From assembly GCA_040004035.1 (NCBI GenBank), contig JAMPLN010000001.1: 64,000 nt of DNA. One strand, 5' to 3'. This stretch comes from Microcoleus vaginatus_C. GTDB taxonomy: Bacteria; Cyanobacteriota; Cyanobacteriia; Cyanobacteriales; Microcoleaceae. The translations under genes and the position numbers were made by a program. The notes below the pieces were generated by a model. It searched no databases. It saw nothing but the letters and a program-made list of their open reading frames with translations, and was not told where the DNA came from. This document shows, piece after piece, positions 25,242 to 34,613 of the stretch (within the stretch, counting starts at the first letter, position 1; each line of letters starts with the position of its first letter).

Positions 25242-25913
25242 ATGTGTGGACGATACACTTTAACTACTTCAGGTGAAATCATCGCCGAATTCTTCAAACT
25301 GTCGGGAGTTCCCGACATCAAACCGCGATACAATATCGCCCCAACTCAATCAGTTGCCACAGTCACAGTTGAACAAAAAAAAATGCAGCGAGAGTTTCAA
25401 TTTATGCGCTGGGGTCTGATTCCCAGTTGGGCAAAAGACATCAAAATAGGCAGCAAGATGATCAATGCGCGATCGGAAACTGTAGCCGAAAAACCTGCTT
25501 TTCGCAGCGCCATCAAGCACAGGCGATGTTTGATAGTCGCTGACGGTTTCTACGAATGGCAACAGCAGGGAAAGAACAAACAGCCTTACTATTTTCAAAA
25601 GGCAGACGGCGAACCCTTTGCTTTTGCCGGTTTGTGGGAAAATTGGGAATCTCCTGAAAAAGAAAACATTGTATCTTGCAGTATAATTACTACCGCTGCT
25701 AACGAAACAGTGGAGCCGATGCACGATCGAATGCCGGTGATACTCCCCGACAGCGATTGGGAACAGTGGCTCGATCCTTCTGTTAAAAATGCTCAGGAAG
25801 TTTTGCCCCTGTTAAAGCCCTATGCTTCGGAAGCCATGAAAGCAAAGGCCGTAAGTGTGATCGTCAACAGTCCCAGTAGAGACAGTCCCGAATGTATTAG
25901 TGAGCCGCAATAA
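25242..25913 (+). CDS. SRAP-domain protein (YedK/HMCES type, abasic-site DNA-protein crosslinker)
   Basis: 223 aa. The catalytic Cys2 follows Met1 directly (MCGRYTL) and becomes the N-terminus after Met removal. Conserved NARSET, the Glu in ADGFYEWQ, and the His in PMHDRMPVIL complete the active site. Family members form a stable thiazolidine link to abasic sites in single-stranded DNA, shielding them at replication forks. It probably serves the same repair context as uvsE upstream. Confidence 0.93.
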   Translation: MCGRYTLTTSGEIIAEFFKLSGVPDIKPRYNIAPTQSVATVTVEQKKMQREFQFMRWGLIPSWAKDIKIGSKMINARSETVAEKPAFRSAIKHRRCLIVADGFYEWQQQGKNKQPYYFQKADGEPFAFAGLWENWESPEKENIVSCSIITTAANETVEPMHDRMPVILPDSDWEQWLDPSVKNAQEVLPLLKPYASEAMKAKAVSVIVNSPSRDSPECISEPQ

Positions 25914-26063
25914 ATCATTGCAGCCGACAAAACCGGGATAGTTTGAGTTATGATGTAAAATGATGTTTGAGTTGTAGCTTTGGTTTTCTAAGGATCAGTT
26001 TAACTCAGTTGTTATTTGCTCAAACATTTTTTAAATCTTAACATCAGTTAGAAGACAAAAAAT

Positions 26064-26450
26064 ATGATTGGATACGTTACACTGGGTACCAAGGATATTG
26101 AAAATGCCGCAAAGTTTTATGATGCTTTGCTTGCTGAAATTGGCGCTAAACGATTCATGGAATTCGACGAATTTATCGCATGGAGTGTTTCTCCCAATGG
26201 ACCAGCACTTGCTATTACAAAGCCCTTTGATGGTAACAGAGCAACTGTTGGCAATGGAGTAATGATAGCTCTTCAAGTTGACAGTCCAGAAAAAGTCAAC
26301 TTAGTTTATAACAAAGCGATCGAACTTGGGGCTAAGGATGAAGGAGCCGCAGGACCAAGAGGCGCGTTGCCGGGGTTTTATGCGGGATATTTTCGGGATC
26401 TTGATGGCAATAAGCTGAACGTGTTTTGTATGACAGGGCCAAACACTTAA
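26064..26450 (+). CDS. VOC-superfamily (glyoxalase/bleomycin-resistance-like) protein
   Basis: 128 aa with the VOC pattern: IGYVTLGTKDIENAAKFYDALL at the start, a central strand pair, and FYAGYFRDLDGNKLNVFCM at the end (the usual FxDPDGN...). Substrate cannot be told from sequence. Single gene. Confidence 0.85.
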   Translation: MIGYVTLGTKDIENAAKFYDALLAEIGAKRFMEFDEFIAWSVSPNGPALAITKPFDGNRATVGNGVMIALQVDSPEKVNLVYNKAIELGAKDEGAAGPRGALPGFYAGYFRDLDGNKLNVFCMTGPNT

Positions 26451-26669
26451 GATTTTTATTTTTCGTGAGGGGAGCCGAAAAAAAGCTATTTCCGATTGTT
26501 AGCTATTAGTTATCACTCCCTAAATAAGAGTTGATAACTAATAACTAAGGGCTAATGACTAATAACTAAATTATCTCAAATCCGTTAGCATCGGAATAGT
26601 AAATTCGAGGTCACTGTCAACAGTCAACAGTCAACAGTCAACATCATTCCGGTGTAACCGGAAATGATA
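26451..26669. repeat. intergenic repeats: AT-rich inverted repeat and TCAACAG heptamers
   Basis: AGTTATCACTC (26508-26518) and GAGTTGATAACT (26528-26539) form an imperfect hairpin that can end transcription. It is followed by TAATAACTAA-type words and by four TCAACAG-type heptamers at 26616-26643. Confidence 0.7.
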
Positions 26670-27287
26670 TTAACTCTCGTACATCCGCGCTTCAGCAGCC
26701 TCGGGATTTTCCTCGCAATACTCGTCAAAAGCCGTTTTTTCAAGCTTCATCGATCGCTGGTGAGAAGCCTCAGCCTGCATTTCCTCTACAATATCCCACG
26801 CTACCGCGCACTCTCTAGAGGTAGCGCCTTTCTCGGCACAGATAGTTCTGGCATCCGCGATCGCCTGTTCGATTTCTTCGTCAAATAAAATACTCTTCGG
26901 CTTCTCAAGAAAATCGCTTTTTGTCAAGATATCCGTGACCGAAATAATGCCCACTAGCTCGTCCTTAATCACCGGCGCCCGACGGATGCGGGTATTGGCG
27001 AACAACCTCGCCACGTATTCCACGCCCAAGTCAGGATTCACCGTGATGCACGGTTTGGTCATAATCTCGAAGACGCGGACTTTTTTCGGGTCTACTCCGT
27101 AGGCTGCTACTTTATAGACAATATCCGTTTCTGTCACAATGCCGTAGGCATCTTGTTCGTGGCGGCGTTCCACAATCAACGCGCGCAAACACATATCGTT
27201 CATCATCGCCACCGCTTCAGCTACCGTTGCTGAACCGCGAATGGTAACAACATCTGTGGTCATAATATCTTGGGCTTTCATCATCAT
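26670..27287 (-). CDS. CBS-domain protein
   Basis: 205 aa with a tandem CBS pair (Bateman module) at about residues 1-130: AQDIMTTDVVTIRGSATVAEAVAMM and then FEIMTKPCITVNPDLGVEYVARLF...GIISVTDIL. A helical, charged C-terminal extension (EEIEQAIADAR...EEMQAEASHQ) follows, rich in Glu and Ala. The extension resembles those on cyanobacterial CP12-CBS chains, but the CP12 cysteine pairs are not visible (only single Cys at ICAEKG, ECAVAW and YCEENPE). Adenine-nucleotide sensing is the expected family role. Confidence 0.85.
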   Translation of the reverse strand: MMMKAQDIMTTDVVTIRGSATVAEAVAMMNDMCLRALIVERRHEQDAYGIVTETDIVYKVAAYGVDPKKVRVFEIMTKPCITVNPDLGVEYVARLFANTRIRRAPVIKDELVGIISVTDILTKSDFLEKPKSILFDEEIEQAIADARTICAEKGATSRECAVAWDIVEEMQAEASHQRSMKLEKTAFDEYCEENPEAAEARMYES

Positions 27288-27781
27288 TTTTTATTGTTTC
27301 CCGCTGATAAAGTCTACTGCGTCCCGATTTGGGGCTGTCCATTTGATTTGCGATCATCATTAGGACTTACCCTCAGAAACCCGGTTTATACCAAAATATT
27401 GGGTTTAGTAACGATAAATCCGGTCTAGCAACCAGGTTTCTGAGAAATCGTGCGATCGCAAACTAATCATAAAACCTTTAACGGCACTCGGGATGACAAG
27501 TTGCCTGAAACAGCCCCTCGCTGCCCCGGAACCTCTGGAGTCCGCGATTTAGCGCTCAGACAGGGCTAGCGTGCGATCCTCCAAGCAAGAGTGAAGTATG
27601 GGGGCGATCGATCTTTGAGCTGGTTGGACTGAGATTTTCCGGCCCCAGTATCAAAGAAGCAAAAGTTAACACAAACTAAGCAACTGCTTGCGCTCGCACA
27701 GATCCCCGCCTCTGATAAACTTGATTGCTGGGAGTGCAAAAGAGCACAAGGCACGCATCAGCAGTTGGGAGGATCTAGTTC
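27288..27781. promoter_or_regulatory. divergent upstream region of glpX with inverted repeat
   Basis: Contains CTCAGAAACCCGGTT (27372-27386) and AACCAGGTTTCTGAG (27430-27444), inverted with one mismatch, a repeat type seen in many cyanobacterial spacers. The nearly 500-bp spacer must hold the glpX promoter and leader. I could not fix -10/-35 boxes. Confidence 0.5.
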
Positions 27782-28819
27782 GTGGACAATGTAATCGGTT
27801 TAGAGATCATCGAAGTAGTTGAGCAGGCAGCCATCGCCTCCGCTCGCTTGATGGGCAAAGGCGAGAAAGATGAAGCCGACAGAGTGGCTGTAGAAGCCAT
27901 GCGGGAGCGCATGAACAAAATTCATATGCGCGGCCGCATCGTGATCGGCGAAGGCGAACGCGATGACGCACCCATGCTTTACATTGGTGAACAAGTAGGT
28001 ATTTGTACCCGCGAAGATGCCAAAGATGTCTGCAACATAGATGAATTGATCGAAATTGACATCGCTGTTGACCCCTGCGAAGGTACTAACCTGGTCGCTT
28101 ACGGTCAAAACGGTTCGATGGCAGTTTTGGCAATCTCTGAAAAAGGTGGTTTGTTTGCTGCACCGGATTTCTACATGAACAAATTGGCTGCTCCTGCGGC
28201 TGCTAAGAATCATGTAGATATTCGCAAAACGCCGACTCAAAACCTCAAAATTATCTCTGATTGTCTCGGCCGCAGTATTGAAGATTTGGTGGTGGTGGTC
28301 ATGGATCGCCCCCGACACAAAGATTTAATTAATGAAATTCGGCAAGCGGGTGCAAGAGTTCGGCTGATCAGCGACGGCGACGTTTCGGCAGCGATTTCTT
28401 GCGCGTTTTCTGGTTCCAACATCCACGCACTTATGGGTATTGGCGCTGCACCCGAAGGCGTGATTTCCGCAGCAGCAATGCGCTGCTTGGGCGGTCACTT
28501 CCAAGGGCAGTTAATTTACGACCCAGCAGTTGTAAAAACTGGTTTGATCGGTGAAAGCAAAGAGAGCAATATCGCCCGCCTGAAAGAGATGGGCATCACA
28601 GACCCAGACAAGATTTACAATGCTGAAGAGTTGGCCTCTGGAGAAACAGTTCTGTTTGCAGCTTGCGGGATTACTCCCGGAACGCTGATGGATGGAGTTC
28701 GCTTCTTTGGCGGCGGCGCTCGCACTGAAAGTTTGGTAATTTCTTCTCAGTCGAAAACAGCTCGGTTTGTGGATACAATCCATATGTTTGACCAGCCGAA
28801 ATCTTTGCAATTGAATTAG
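27782..28819 (+). CDS. glpX: class II fructose-1,6-/sedoheptulose-1,7-bisphosphatase
   Basis: 345 aa, GTG start. The N-terminus (DNVIGLEIIEVVEQAAIASA) matches the cyanobacterial dual-specific F/SBPase that hydrolyses both bisphosphates in the Calvin cycle. Metal and substrate motifs are visible: MRGRIVIGEGERDDAPML, VDPCEGTNL, GAAPEGVISAAAMRCLGG and FAACGITPGTLMDGV. GTG fits because it encodes the family's first residue directly. hemA follows 145 bp downstream, an order I recall from other cyanobacteria. Confidence 0.95.
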   Translation: MDNVIGLEIIEVVEQAAIASARLMGKGEKDEADRVAVEAMRERMNKIHMRGRIVIGEGERDDAPMLYIGEQVGICTREDAKDVCNIDELIEIDIAVDPCEGTNLVAYGQNGSMAVLAISEKGGLFAAPDFYMNKLAAPAAAKNHVDIRKTPTQNLKIISDCLGRSIEDLVVVVMDRPRHKDLINEIRQAGARVRLISDGDVSAAISCAFSGSNIHALMGIGAAPEGVISAAAMRCLGGHFQGQLIYDPAVVKTGLIGESKESNIARLKEMGITDPDKIYNAEELASGETVLFAACGITPGTLMDGVRFFGGGARTESLVISSQSKTARFVDTIHMFDQPKSLQLN

Positions 28820-28964
28820 TGATTAGTTAGTGGTTAACAGTTAAATGTTAACAATTAACAGTTAACGGTTAACAGTCACCGGTGATTAGCAATTAGCGAT
28901 AAACTAAGAACTAATAACAGGTGACTGTTAACAACTAAGAAAGAAATAGTGACAAATCACAGAT
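28820..28964. repeat. GTTAAC-rich direct/inverted repeats between glpX and hemA
   Basis: The spacer is built from GTTAACAGTTAA, AACAATTAACAGTTAACGG and CAGTCACCGGTGATTAG-type words, with GGTGACTGTTAACAAC near 28919-28934 inverted relative to GTTAACAGTCACC near 28868-28880. It can fold into a long hairpin, perhaps attenuating read-through into hemA. Confidence 0.6.
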
Positions 28965-30257
28965 ATGAATATTGCAGTCGTAGGTCTCAGCCACAAAACA
29001 GCGCCGGTAGAAGTTCGCGAAAAATTGAGCATTCCAGAACAGAAAGTTGAAGCGGCGATCGCCCAATTGCGCGGCTACCCGCACATTCAAGAGGTTGCCA
29101 TCCTCAGCACTTGCAACCGCTTAGAGATTTATATTGTTACCAGCGAGTCAGAGCCTGGTGTGCGAGAGGTTATTCAGTTCCTTTCCGAATGCAGTAAAGT
29201 TCCTTTGCAGTCTTTGCGCCCTCACCTGTTTATTTTGCTGCACGAAGATGCCGTGATGCACTTGATGCGAGTCGCTTCTGGCCTCGACAGTTTGGTGCTC
29301 GGAGAAGGACAAATTTTGGCTCAGGTGAAACAAACTCACAAACTCGCCCAGCAGTACAAAGGTGTAGGCAGAATTTTAGAGCGCTTGTTCAAGCAAGCTC
29401 TCACAGCAGGGAAGCGAGTTCGCACGGAAACTAGCATCGGTACCGGTGCAGTTTCTATCAGTTCGGCGGCTGCAGAATTGGCTCAAATGAAGGGTCAGCA
29501 TTTAGCAAGCAGCAAAATTGCGATTATCGGTGCTGGCAAAATGTCGCGGCTGTTGGTGCAGCATTTGCTCTCAAAAGGAGCTAGCCATATTTCGATCGTT
29601 AACCGCTCTGTGCGTGGCGCCCTGGAGTTGGCAGGTCAGTTTAAAGATGCTGAATTGCACCTGTATCAGCTCTCGGAAATGATGCAGATAATTGCCAGTT
29701 CTGACTTGGTTTTTACCAGTACGGCAGCTACGGAGCCACTGTTAAATAAAGCTAAATTGGAATCGGTTTTAGACCCGAATCGCCCTTTGATGTTGGTGGA
29801 TATTTCTGTGCCACGCAACATTGACTCGGATGCGAACGAACTCGCTAATGTGCGATCGTTTAATGTGGACGACTTGAAAGCAGTGGTAGCTCAAAATCAC
29901 GAAAGCCGCCGCAAAATGGCAATGGAAGCTCAGGGCTTGCTGGAACAGGAAGTAGAGGCTTTCGATCTCTGGTGGCGCAGTCTGGAAACAGTTCCTACTA
30001 TTAGCTGTTTGCGGGATAAGATAGAATTGATTCGGGAACAAGAGTTAGAAAAAGCTTTATCGCGTCTTGGTTCGGAATTTTCGGAGAAACATCAAGATGT
30101 GATTGAATCTTTAACAAGGGGGATTGTGAATAAGATTTTGCACGATCCGATGGTACAGTTACGCGCTCAGCAGGATATTGAGGCGCGGCGGCAAGCGATG
30201 CAAACTTTGCAAACACTGTTTAATTTGGATGTGGATGTCAATCAGCAGTACAGCTAG
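28965..30257 (+). CDS. hemA: glutamyl-tRNA reductase
   Basis: 430 aa. First committed enzyme of tetrapyrrole (heme, chlorophyll, bilin) synthesis, reducing Glu-tRNA(Glu) to glutamate-1-semialdehyde with NADPH. The nucleophilic Cys50 lies in AILSTCNRLEIY. The family signature LDSLVLGEGQILAQVK and the Rossmann loop IIGAGKMSRLL are intact, and the C-terminal dimerisation helix is present. The chlorophyll-pathway methyltransferase gene chlM is about 17 kb downstream. Confidence 0.97.
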   Translation: MNIAVVGLSHKTAPVEVREKLSIPEQKVEAAIAQLRGYPHIQEVAILSTCNRLEIYIVTSESEPGVREVIQFLSECSKVPLQSLRPHLFILLHEDAVMHLMRVASGLDSLVLGEGQILAQVKQTHKLAQQYKGVGRILERLFKQALTAGKRVRTETSIGTGAVSISSAAAELAQMKGQHLASSKIAIIGAGKMSRLLVQHLLSKGASHISIVNRSVRGALELAGQFKDAELHLYQLSEMMQIIASSDLVFTSTAATEPLLNKAKLESVLDPNRPLMLVDISVPRNIDSDANELANVRSFNVDDLKAVVAQNHESRRKMAMEAQGLLEQEVEAFDLWWRSLETVPTISCLRDKIELIREQELEKALSRLGSEFSEKHQDVIESLTRGIVNKILHDPMVQLRAQQDIEARRQAMQTLQTLFNLDVDVNQQYS

Positions 30258-30554
30258 CTGGAGTTTTTTTCGATTCAAATTTTGATTCACATTCCGTTAA
30301 TTGCACGTTATATTTGTAGGGACTTAGGCATTTGTCCATTGCTGTCAACTTAGGATTAAACTCTCATTCAGATAGGGTTTTAAGCGCTGACTGAAAGCTC
30401 AAGTCCTCTTGCATAGGATTGAAGAACTGATTAGTTAATTACTCTTCATACCGAGGACTTTAGTTATTAGCCTAGGACTTACGTCTAAGAGTGATATTTC
30501 GGGTTGAGTTGACAGAGATGGGCAATGCAGAGTCCCTACTTCTAGCTCATTGTT

Positions 30555-33500
30555 ATGACTTTAAGAAGGCGAACTTATCAATTAATTTTATGTATTGTAG
30601 GGCTGTGGCTGGTTTTTGAATTTGCCTCCCGCATGGCGGCAGAAATTCTCTGGTTTCAGGAAGTTGGATATCTTCAGGTTTTTCTCTTAAAGCTGAAAAC
30701 TCAAGGGTTGCTGGGGACGATCGCAATTGCTGTTTCTTCTGTCTTTTTGCTCGGAAATCTGGCTTTAGCCCGCCGCCTGCAACATCCCGCAGAGGAAAGA
30801 AAATCGCCGGTTGTGGGGGCGCTATTCGCTTCACTGGGGGCGAACAAAACGGGGAAGAATACCGGGAGCAATTACGAAATACCTGTTGCTAAATCCCAAA
30901 TTACCTTTTCCTGGCTGCTGTTAGCAGTATTCGGATTGAGTTCGATCGCAACTTTTATAGTAATTCACTGCGGGCTGTTAGCTGCAAACAGCCTCACCTA
31001 TTTCGGTATAGCTGACAATTTACCTCCACCGCCCGTGCAGTTGGGAATAGAGTCCATCCAGCAAATAGGGGTGCAGTTATTTTCTCACTGGTGGCAGTTG
31101 GGCTTGCTGCTGGCGACAATGTTAGCTGTGGTAATTAAGCCTAATTTTTGGCTGCGGGCGATCGCCCTTTTTCTCAGTTTGGCGATCGGGCTTATTGCCG
31201 CCACTCGCTGGGCAAATGTTTTGCAATATTTTCACCCTATTAATTTTAACACAACAGACCCTCTTTTCAATCAAAATATTAGCTTTTATGTATTTATTTT
31301 GCCAATCTTAGATTTGCTAGGATTTGGGCTGACAGTTGTATTTGTGTACAGTTTAGTATCTTGTGCTTTAACATATTTGCTATCAGGAAATAGCCTGAGT
31401 CAAGGGAGCTTTTTGGGGTTTTCTCGATCGCAGCAGCGGCACTTGTACGGCTTGGGTGCAGCTTCCATGCTAGCCGTTGCATTCCGCTACTGGTTGGGGC
31501 GCTACTCATTGCTTTATTCGCGGGGAGACGTTACTTACGGCGCAAATTATGCTGACGTGACGGTGCGGCTGCCCTCCTATGGATTTTTGAGTATTTTGGC
31601 GGGGGCGATCGCACTTTTGATGCTGTGGCAGGTTTACCAATTCAAAATTAAAAATGAACTCATAAAAAAAATTCTTTTAGCATGGGTGACTTTAACTTTT
31701 GTGGGAGGTTGGCTGCTGCCACAAATTGTGCAGCAACTCATAGTTCAACCCAACGAACTAGCACGAGAACAGCCGTACATTCAGCGCAGTATTGCCTTTA
31801 CTAAAGAAGCCTTTGACCTCAACACAATCGAAATAAAAACATTCGATCCCGCCGGAAAACTTACTTATGCCGACTTAGAAAAAAATCAACTTACTATTAG
31901 CAACATCCGCCTGTGGGACAAGCGACCGCTGCTGCAAACCACCCGACAGTTACAGCAAATCAGACCATATTATACATTTCCTGATGCCGATATCGATCGC
32001 TACACAATCAAAAATGAAAAAGCACAAAAGGGAGATTCGGAAAGCCAACAAGTGTTTCTGGCAGCGCGGGAATTAGATTACACAGCAGTTGCCCCCGAGG
32101 CTCAAACTTGGGTGAACGAACATTTAGTTTACACTCACGGTTACGGCTTTACTCTTTCTCCCGTAAACAGAGTCGGTGTCGGCGGTTTACCCGATTATTT
32201 TGTCAAAGATATTGGAGTGGCAGCCCAGAAAGGAGAGACTGCTTTGGAAGTCACTAGCGATCGAATTCGGGTCAGTATTCCGATCGGCTACCCGCGAATT
32301 TACTACGGGGAAATCACCGATACAGACGTGATGACGCCCACAAAAGTCAAAGAATTTGACTATCCCAGCGGCGAAGAAAATGTTTACAATACTTACAGCG
32401 GTAGGGGCGGAATTGCGATCGGTTCTATGTGGCGGCGCTGGCTGTTTGCTAATTATCTCAAAAATTGGCAAATGGCGCTTACCCGCAATTTTACCCCAGA
32501 AACTAAATTGCTGTACCGCCGTAATATTAATAAAAGAGTCCGGGCGATCGCTCCTTTTTTACGCTACGATTCCGACCCGTATTTAGTAGCAGCAAACGCC
32601 AATCTTACCAATAACGATATAGAAAAAGAAAAAGATGAAAATGGCAACGAGATTAAACCTTCACCCTCGGCTACTGATAAATCTCCCAACTATCTTTACT
32701 GGATTATCGATGCCTACACAGCGAGCCCTGGCTATCCGTATTCTGACCCGGGAAATCATGAGTTTAACTACATCCGCAACTCCGTCAAAGTAGTGATTGA
32801 TGCCTACAACGGGTCTGTTGACTTCTACGTTGCCTATCCCTCCGATCCCATTATTAACAGTTGGATTGCTATCTTTCCCGGACTCTTCAAACCCCTTGAC
32901 AAAATGCCTCCGGCTCTCCGCACACATATCAGATATCCAGTAGATTTGTTGAGCATTCAATCCGAACGCTTGCTAGCTTATCATATGGAAGACCCGCAAG
33001 TATTTTACAATCGGGAGGATTTGTGGCGAGTTCCCCGTGAAATTTATGGCAGCGAACAGCAGCCCGTAGACCCGTATTATTTGATTACGAAACTGCCAAC
33101 GGAAACAGCAGAAGAATTTATTTTGCTGCTCCCATTTACACCAGTAAGCCGAAACAATTTAATTGCTTGGATTGCAGGGCGATCGGATGGTGGCAATTAC
33201 GGAAAATTGCTGTTGTATCTGTTTCCCAAACAGCGATTAGTTTACGGCCCGGAACAAATAGAAGCTTTAATTAACCAAGATCCGGTTATTTCCGAACAAA
33301 TATCTCTCTGGAATCGCCAGGGTTCAAAAGCTATTCAAGGAAACTTATTAGTAATTCCCATTGAACAATCTTTACTGTATGTCGAACCTCTTTACTTAGA
33401 AGCCGAACGCAATAGTTTGCCAACTTTAATCCGAGTTATTGCTGTCTACGAAAACCGCATCGTCATGGCAGAAACTCTAGACTTGGCACTCAAGGCACTT

Positions 33501-33578
33501 TTTCAGGCAACATCTACCAATAAACCCGCAATTATTCGACCTGTAGAAGGAACAGCACCAGCTTTAAATAGTGAATGA
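30555..33578 (+). CDS. UPF0182 family large membrane protein
   Basis: 1007 aa. The N-terminal third carries about seven hydrophobic helices (first at about 8-25, last near 375). The rest is a large extracytoplasmic part with typical UPF0182 segments: FYVFILPILDLLG, RLPSYGFLSILAGAIALL, RSIAFTKEAFDLN, GFTLSPVNRVGVGGLPDYFVKDI, VYNTYSGRGGIAIGS and DPWRVP-like REDLWRVPREIYG. Function of the family is not established. The chain is full length with no frameshift. Confidence 0.93.
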   Translation: MTLRRRTYQLILCIVGLWLVFEFASRMAAEILWFQEVGYLQVFLLKLKTQGLLGTIAIAVSSVFLLGNLALARRLQHPAEERKSPVVGALFASLGANKTGKNTGSNYEIPVAKSQITFSWLLLAVFGLSSIATFIVIHCGLLAANSLTYFGIADNLPPPPVQLGIESIQQIGVQLFSHWWQLGLLLATMLAVVIKPNFWLRAIALFLSLAIGLIAATRWANVLQYFHPINFNTTDPLFNQNISFYVFILPILDLLGFGLTVVFVYSLVSCALTYLLSGNSLSQGSFLGFSRSQQRHLYGLGAASMLAVAFRYWLGRYSLLYSRGDVTYGANYADVTVRLPSYGFLSILAGAIALLMLWQVYQFKIKNELIKKILLAWVTLTFVGGWLLPQIVQQLIVQPNELAREQPYIQRSIAFTKEAFDLNTIEIKTFDPAGKLTYADLEKNQLTISNIRLWDKRPLLQTTRQLQQIRPYYTFPDADIDRYTIKNEKAQKGDSESQQVFLAARELDYTAVAPEAQTWVNEHLVYTHGYGFTLSPVNRVGVGGLPDYFVKDIGVAAQKGETALEVTSDRIRVSIPIGYPRIYYGEITDTDVMTPTKVKEFDYPSGEENVYNTYSGRGGIAIGSMWRRWLFANYLKNWQMALTRNFTPETKLLYRRNINKRVRAIAPFLRYDSDPYLVAANANLTNNDIEKEKDENGNEIKPSPSATDKSPNYLYWIIDAYTASPGYPYSDPGNHEFNYIRNSVKVVIDAYNGSVDFYVAYPSDPIINSWIAIFPGLFKPLDKMPPALRTHIRYPVDLLSIQSERLLAYHMEDPQVFYNREDLWRVPREIYGSEQQPVDPYYLITKLPTETAEEFILLLPFTPVSRNNLIAWIAGRSDGGNYGKLLLYLFPKQRLVYGPEQIEALINQDPVISEQISLWNRQGSKAIQGNLLVIPIEQSLLYVEPLYLEAERNSLPTLIRVIAVYENRIVMAETLDLALKALFQATSTNKPAIIRPVEGTAPALNSE

Positions 33579-33606
33579 TATCAATTCCGGTTGCACTCCT
33601 CCGGAA

Positions 33607-33635
33607 TTGTTGACTGTTGACTGTTGACTGTTGAC
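33607..33635. repeat. TGTTGAC heptamer tandem repeat
   Basis: TTGTTGACTGTTGACTGTTGAC repeats, the reverse complement of the TCAACAG tracts at 5261 and 26616. They sit in the short convergent spacer after the UPF0182 gene. Confidence 0.85.
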
Positions 33636-33716
33636 GGGCGGGTCGAAAAACTGAATGGTTGAGTGTTAAGTGTTGACTCGATTTTATTATTCCGAGGCAA
33701 CCGGAAACGATATAAA

Positions 33717-34385
33717 TTACTGCGATTTCTGTTTGCTAGCAGCCTTAATATCCTGCCACCAAACATCGACATAGGGCCACATCAATCTCTTGTCTGCTCC
33801 CGAATCTAGTTTCACTGTCACCTCATAACGGTTAATATGCGTGAGTTCGCCTGTTTTGCCATTCAAATACAATTGTTTGGGATTGTCGGTGATAATTTCT
33901 ACCCTTTGATTCAACAGTGGCAGCATCTCGGTAGAAGAACCCTGAAACGGATTTTTGCCTTTGATCGCATAGCCACCAATCAAAAACAAGTACATTGAAG
34001 CTAGGAAAAATACTGTACATAAACCCACAATTACCAGTGTTTTTTGTTGTGAAAAACTGGTATAAACGCTCGCATATCCTACGCTCATAGTTCCAAAAAA
34101 CAACAAATTTGGCAGGTACAGCCCATCTTCCAGAAACACGCTACCAAAAAACATGAGGGCTACCTGAAAACCAAATAATGCAGCCACCCAACTCCAGCCA
34201 GTTAGCAACGATGCAGATAGTAGCCAATTCATGGCTAGAGTAAGGGCGATCGCCATTGCTATTGCCCCAAGCGGTGCTGCATAATCGTACTGTCTGAAGG
34301 GAAGAAGAACAAAAAATACTAAAGCATAAGCAAAACCCCCAAAAGCCAGTGCTAATCCACTAATTATTTGGTTCCCGTTCAGCAT
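33717..34385 (-). CDS. conserved membrane protein, 222 aa
   Basis: Five hydrophobic helices fill residues 5-145 (e.g. IISGLALAFGGFAYALVFFVLL and TLVIVGLCTVFFLASMYLFLIGGYA). A soluble C-terminal domain of about 75 aa follows (VEIITDNPKQLYLNGKTGEL...YVDVWWQDIK). I do not recognise the family. The C-terminal part looks like a small beta domain. It lies downstream of the PIN protein on the same strand with a 228-bp gap. Confidence 0.65.
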   Translation of the reverse strand: MLNGNQIISGLALAFGGFAYALVFFVLLPFRQYDYAAPLGAIAMAIALTLAMNWLLSASLLTGWSWVAALFGFQVALMFFGSVFLEDGLYLPNLLFFGTMSVGYASVYTSFSQQKTLVIVGLCTVFFLASMYLFLIGGYAIKGKNPFQGSSTEMLPLLNQRVEIITDNPKQLYLNGKTGELTHINRYEVTVKLDSGADKRLMWPYVDVWWQDIKAASKQKSQ

Positions 34386-34613
34386 GGCGAGGAATTTTTA
34401 GAACACTAAAGTGGAGCGTTCATCTTCTGTTGTGATAGTAGCCGTTGAAAATTCCCAGCGGACTAAGACCATAAATTCTAAACGTAGCGTGCGCCACAAG
34501 CAGCTTACCGCTATATTTAGGGGAGCGAACCGATTTGTTAACCAAGCGTGCTGTCCCAGTTTCCGAAAGCACAAGTCAGCCGGATCTGAAGGTGAAATTT
34601 TCAGAAAACCAGA

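Noticed and set aside
26616..26643. Heptamer repeats as a CRISPR array
   Set aside because: Repeat unit is 7 nt with no spacers; it is a tandem STRR tract.
27566..27754. 62-aa reverse frame in the glpX leader
   Set aside because: Cys/Ser-rich random-like frame without ribosome-binding site.
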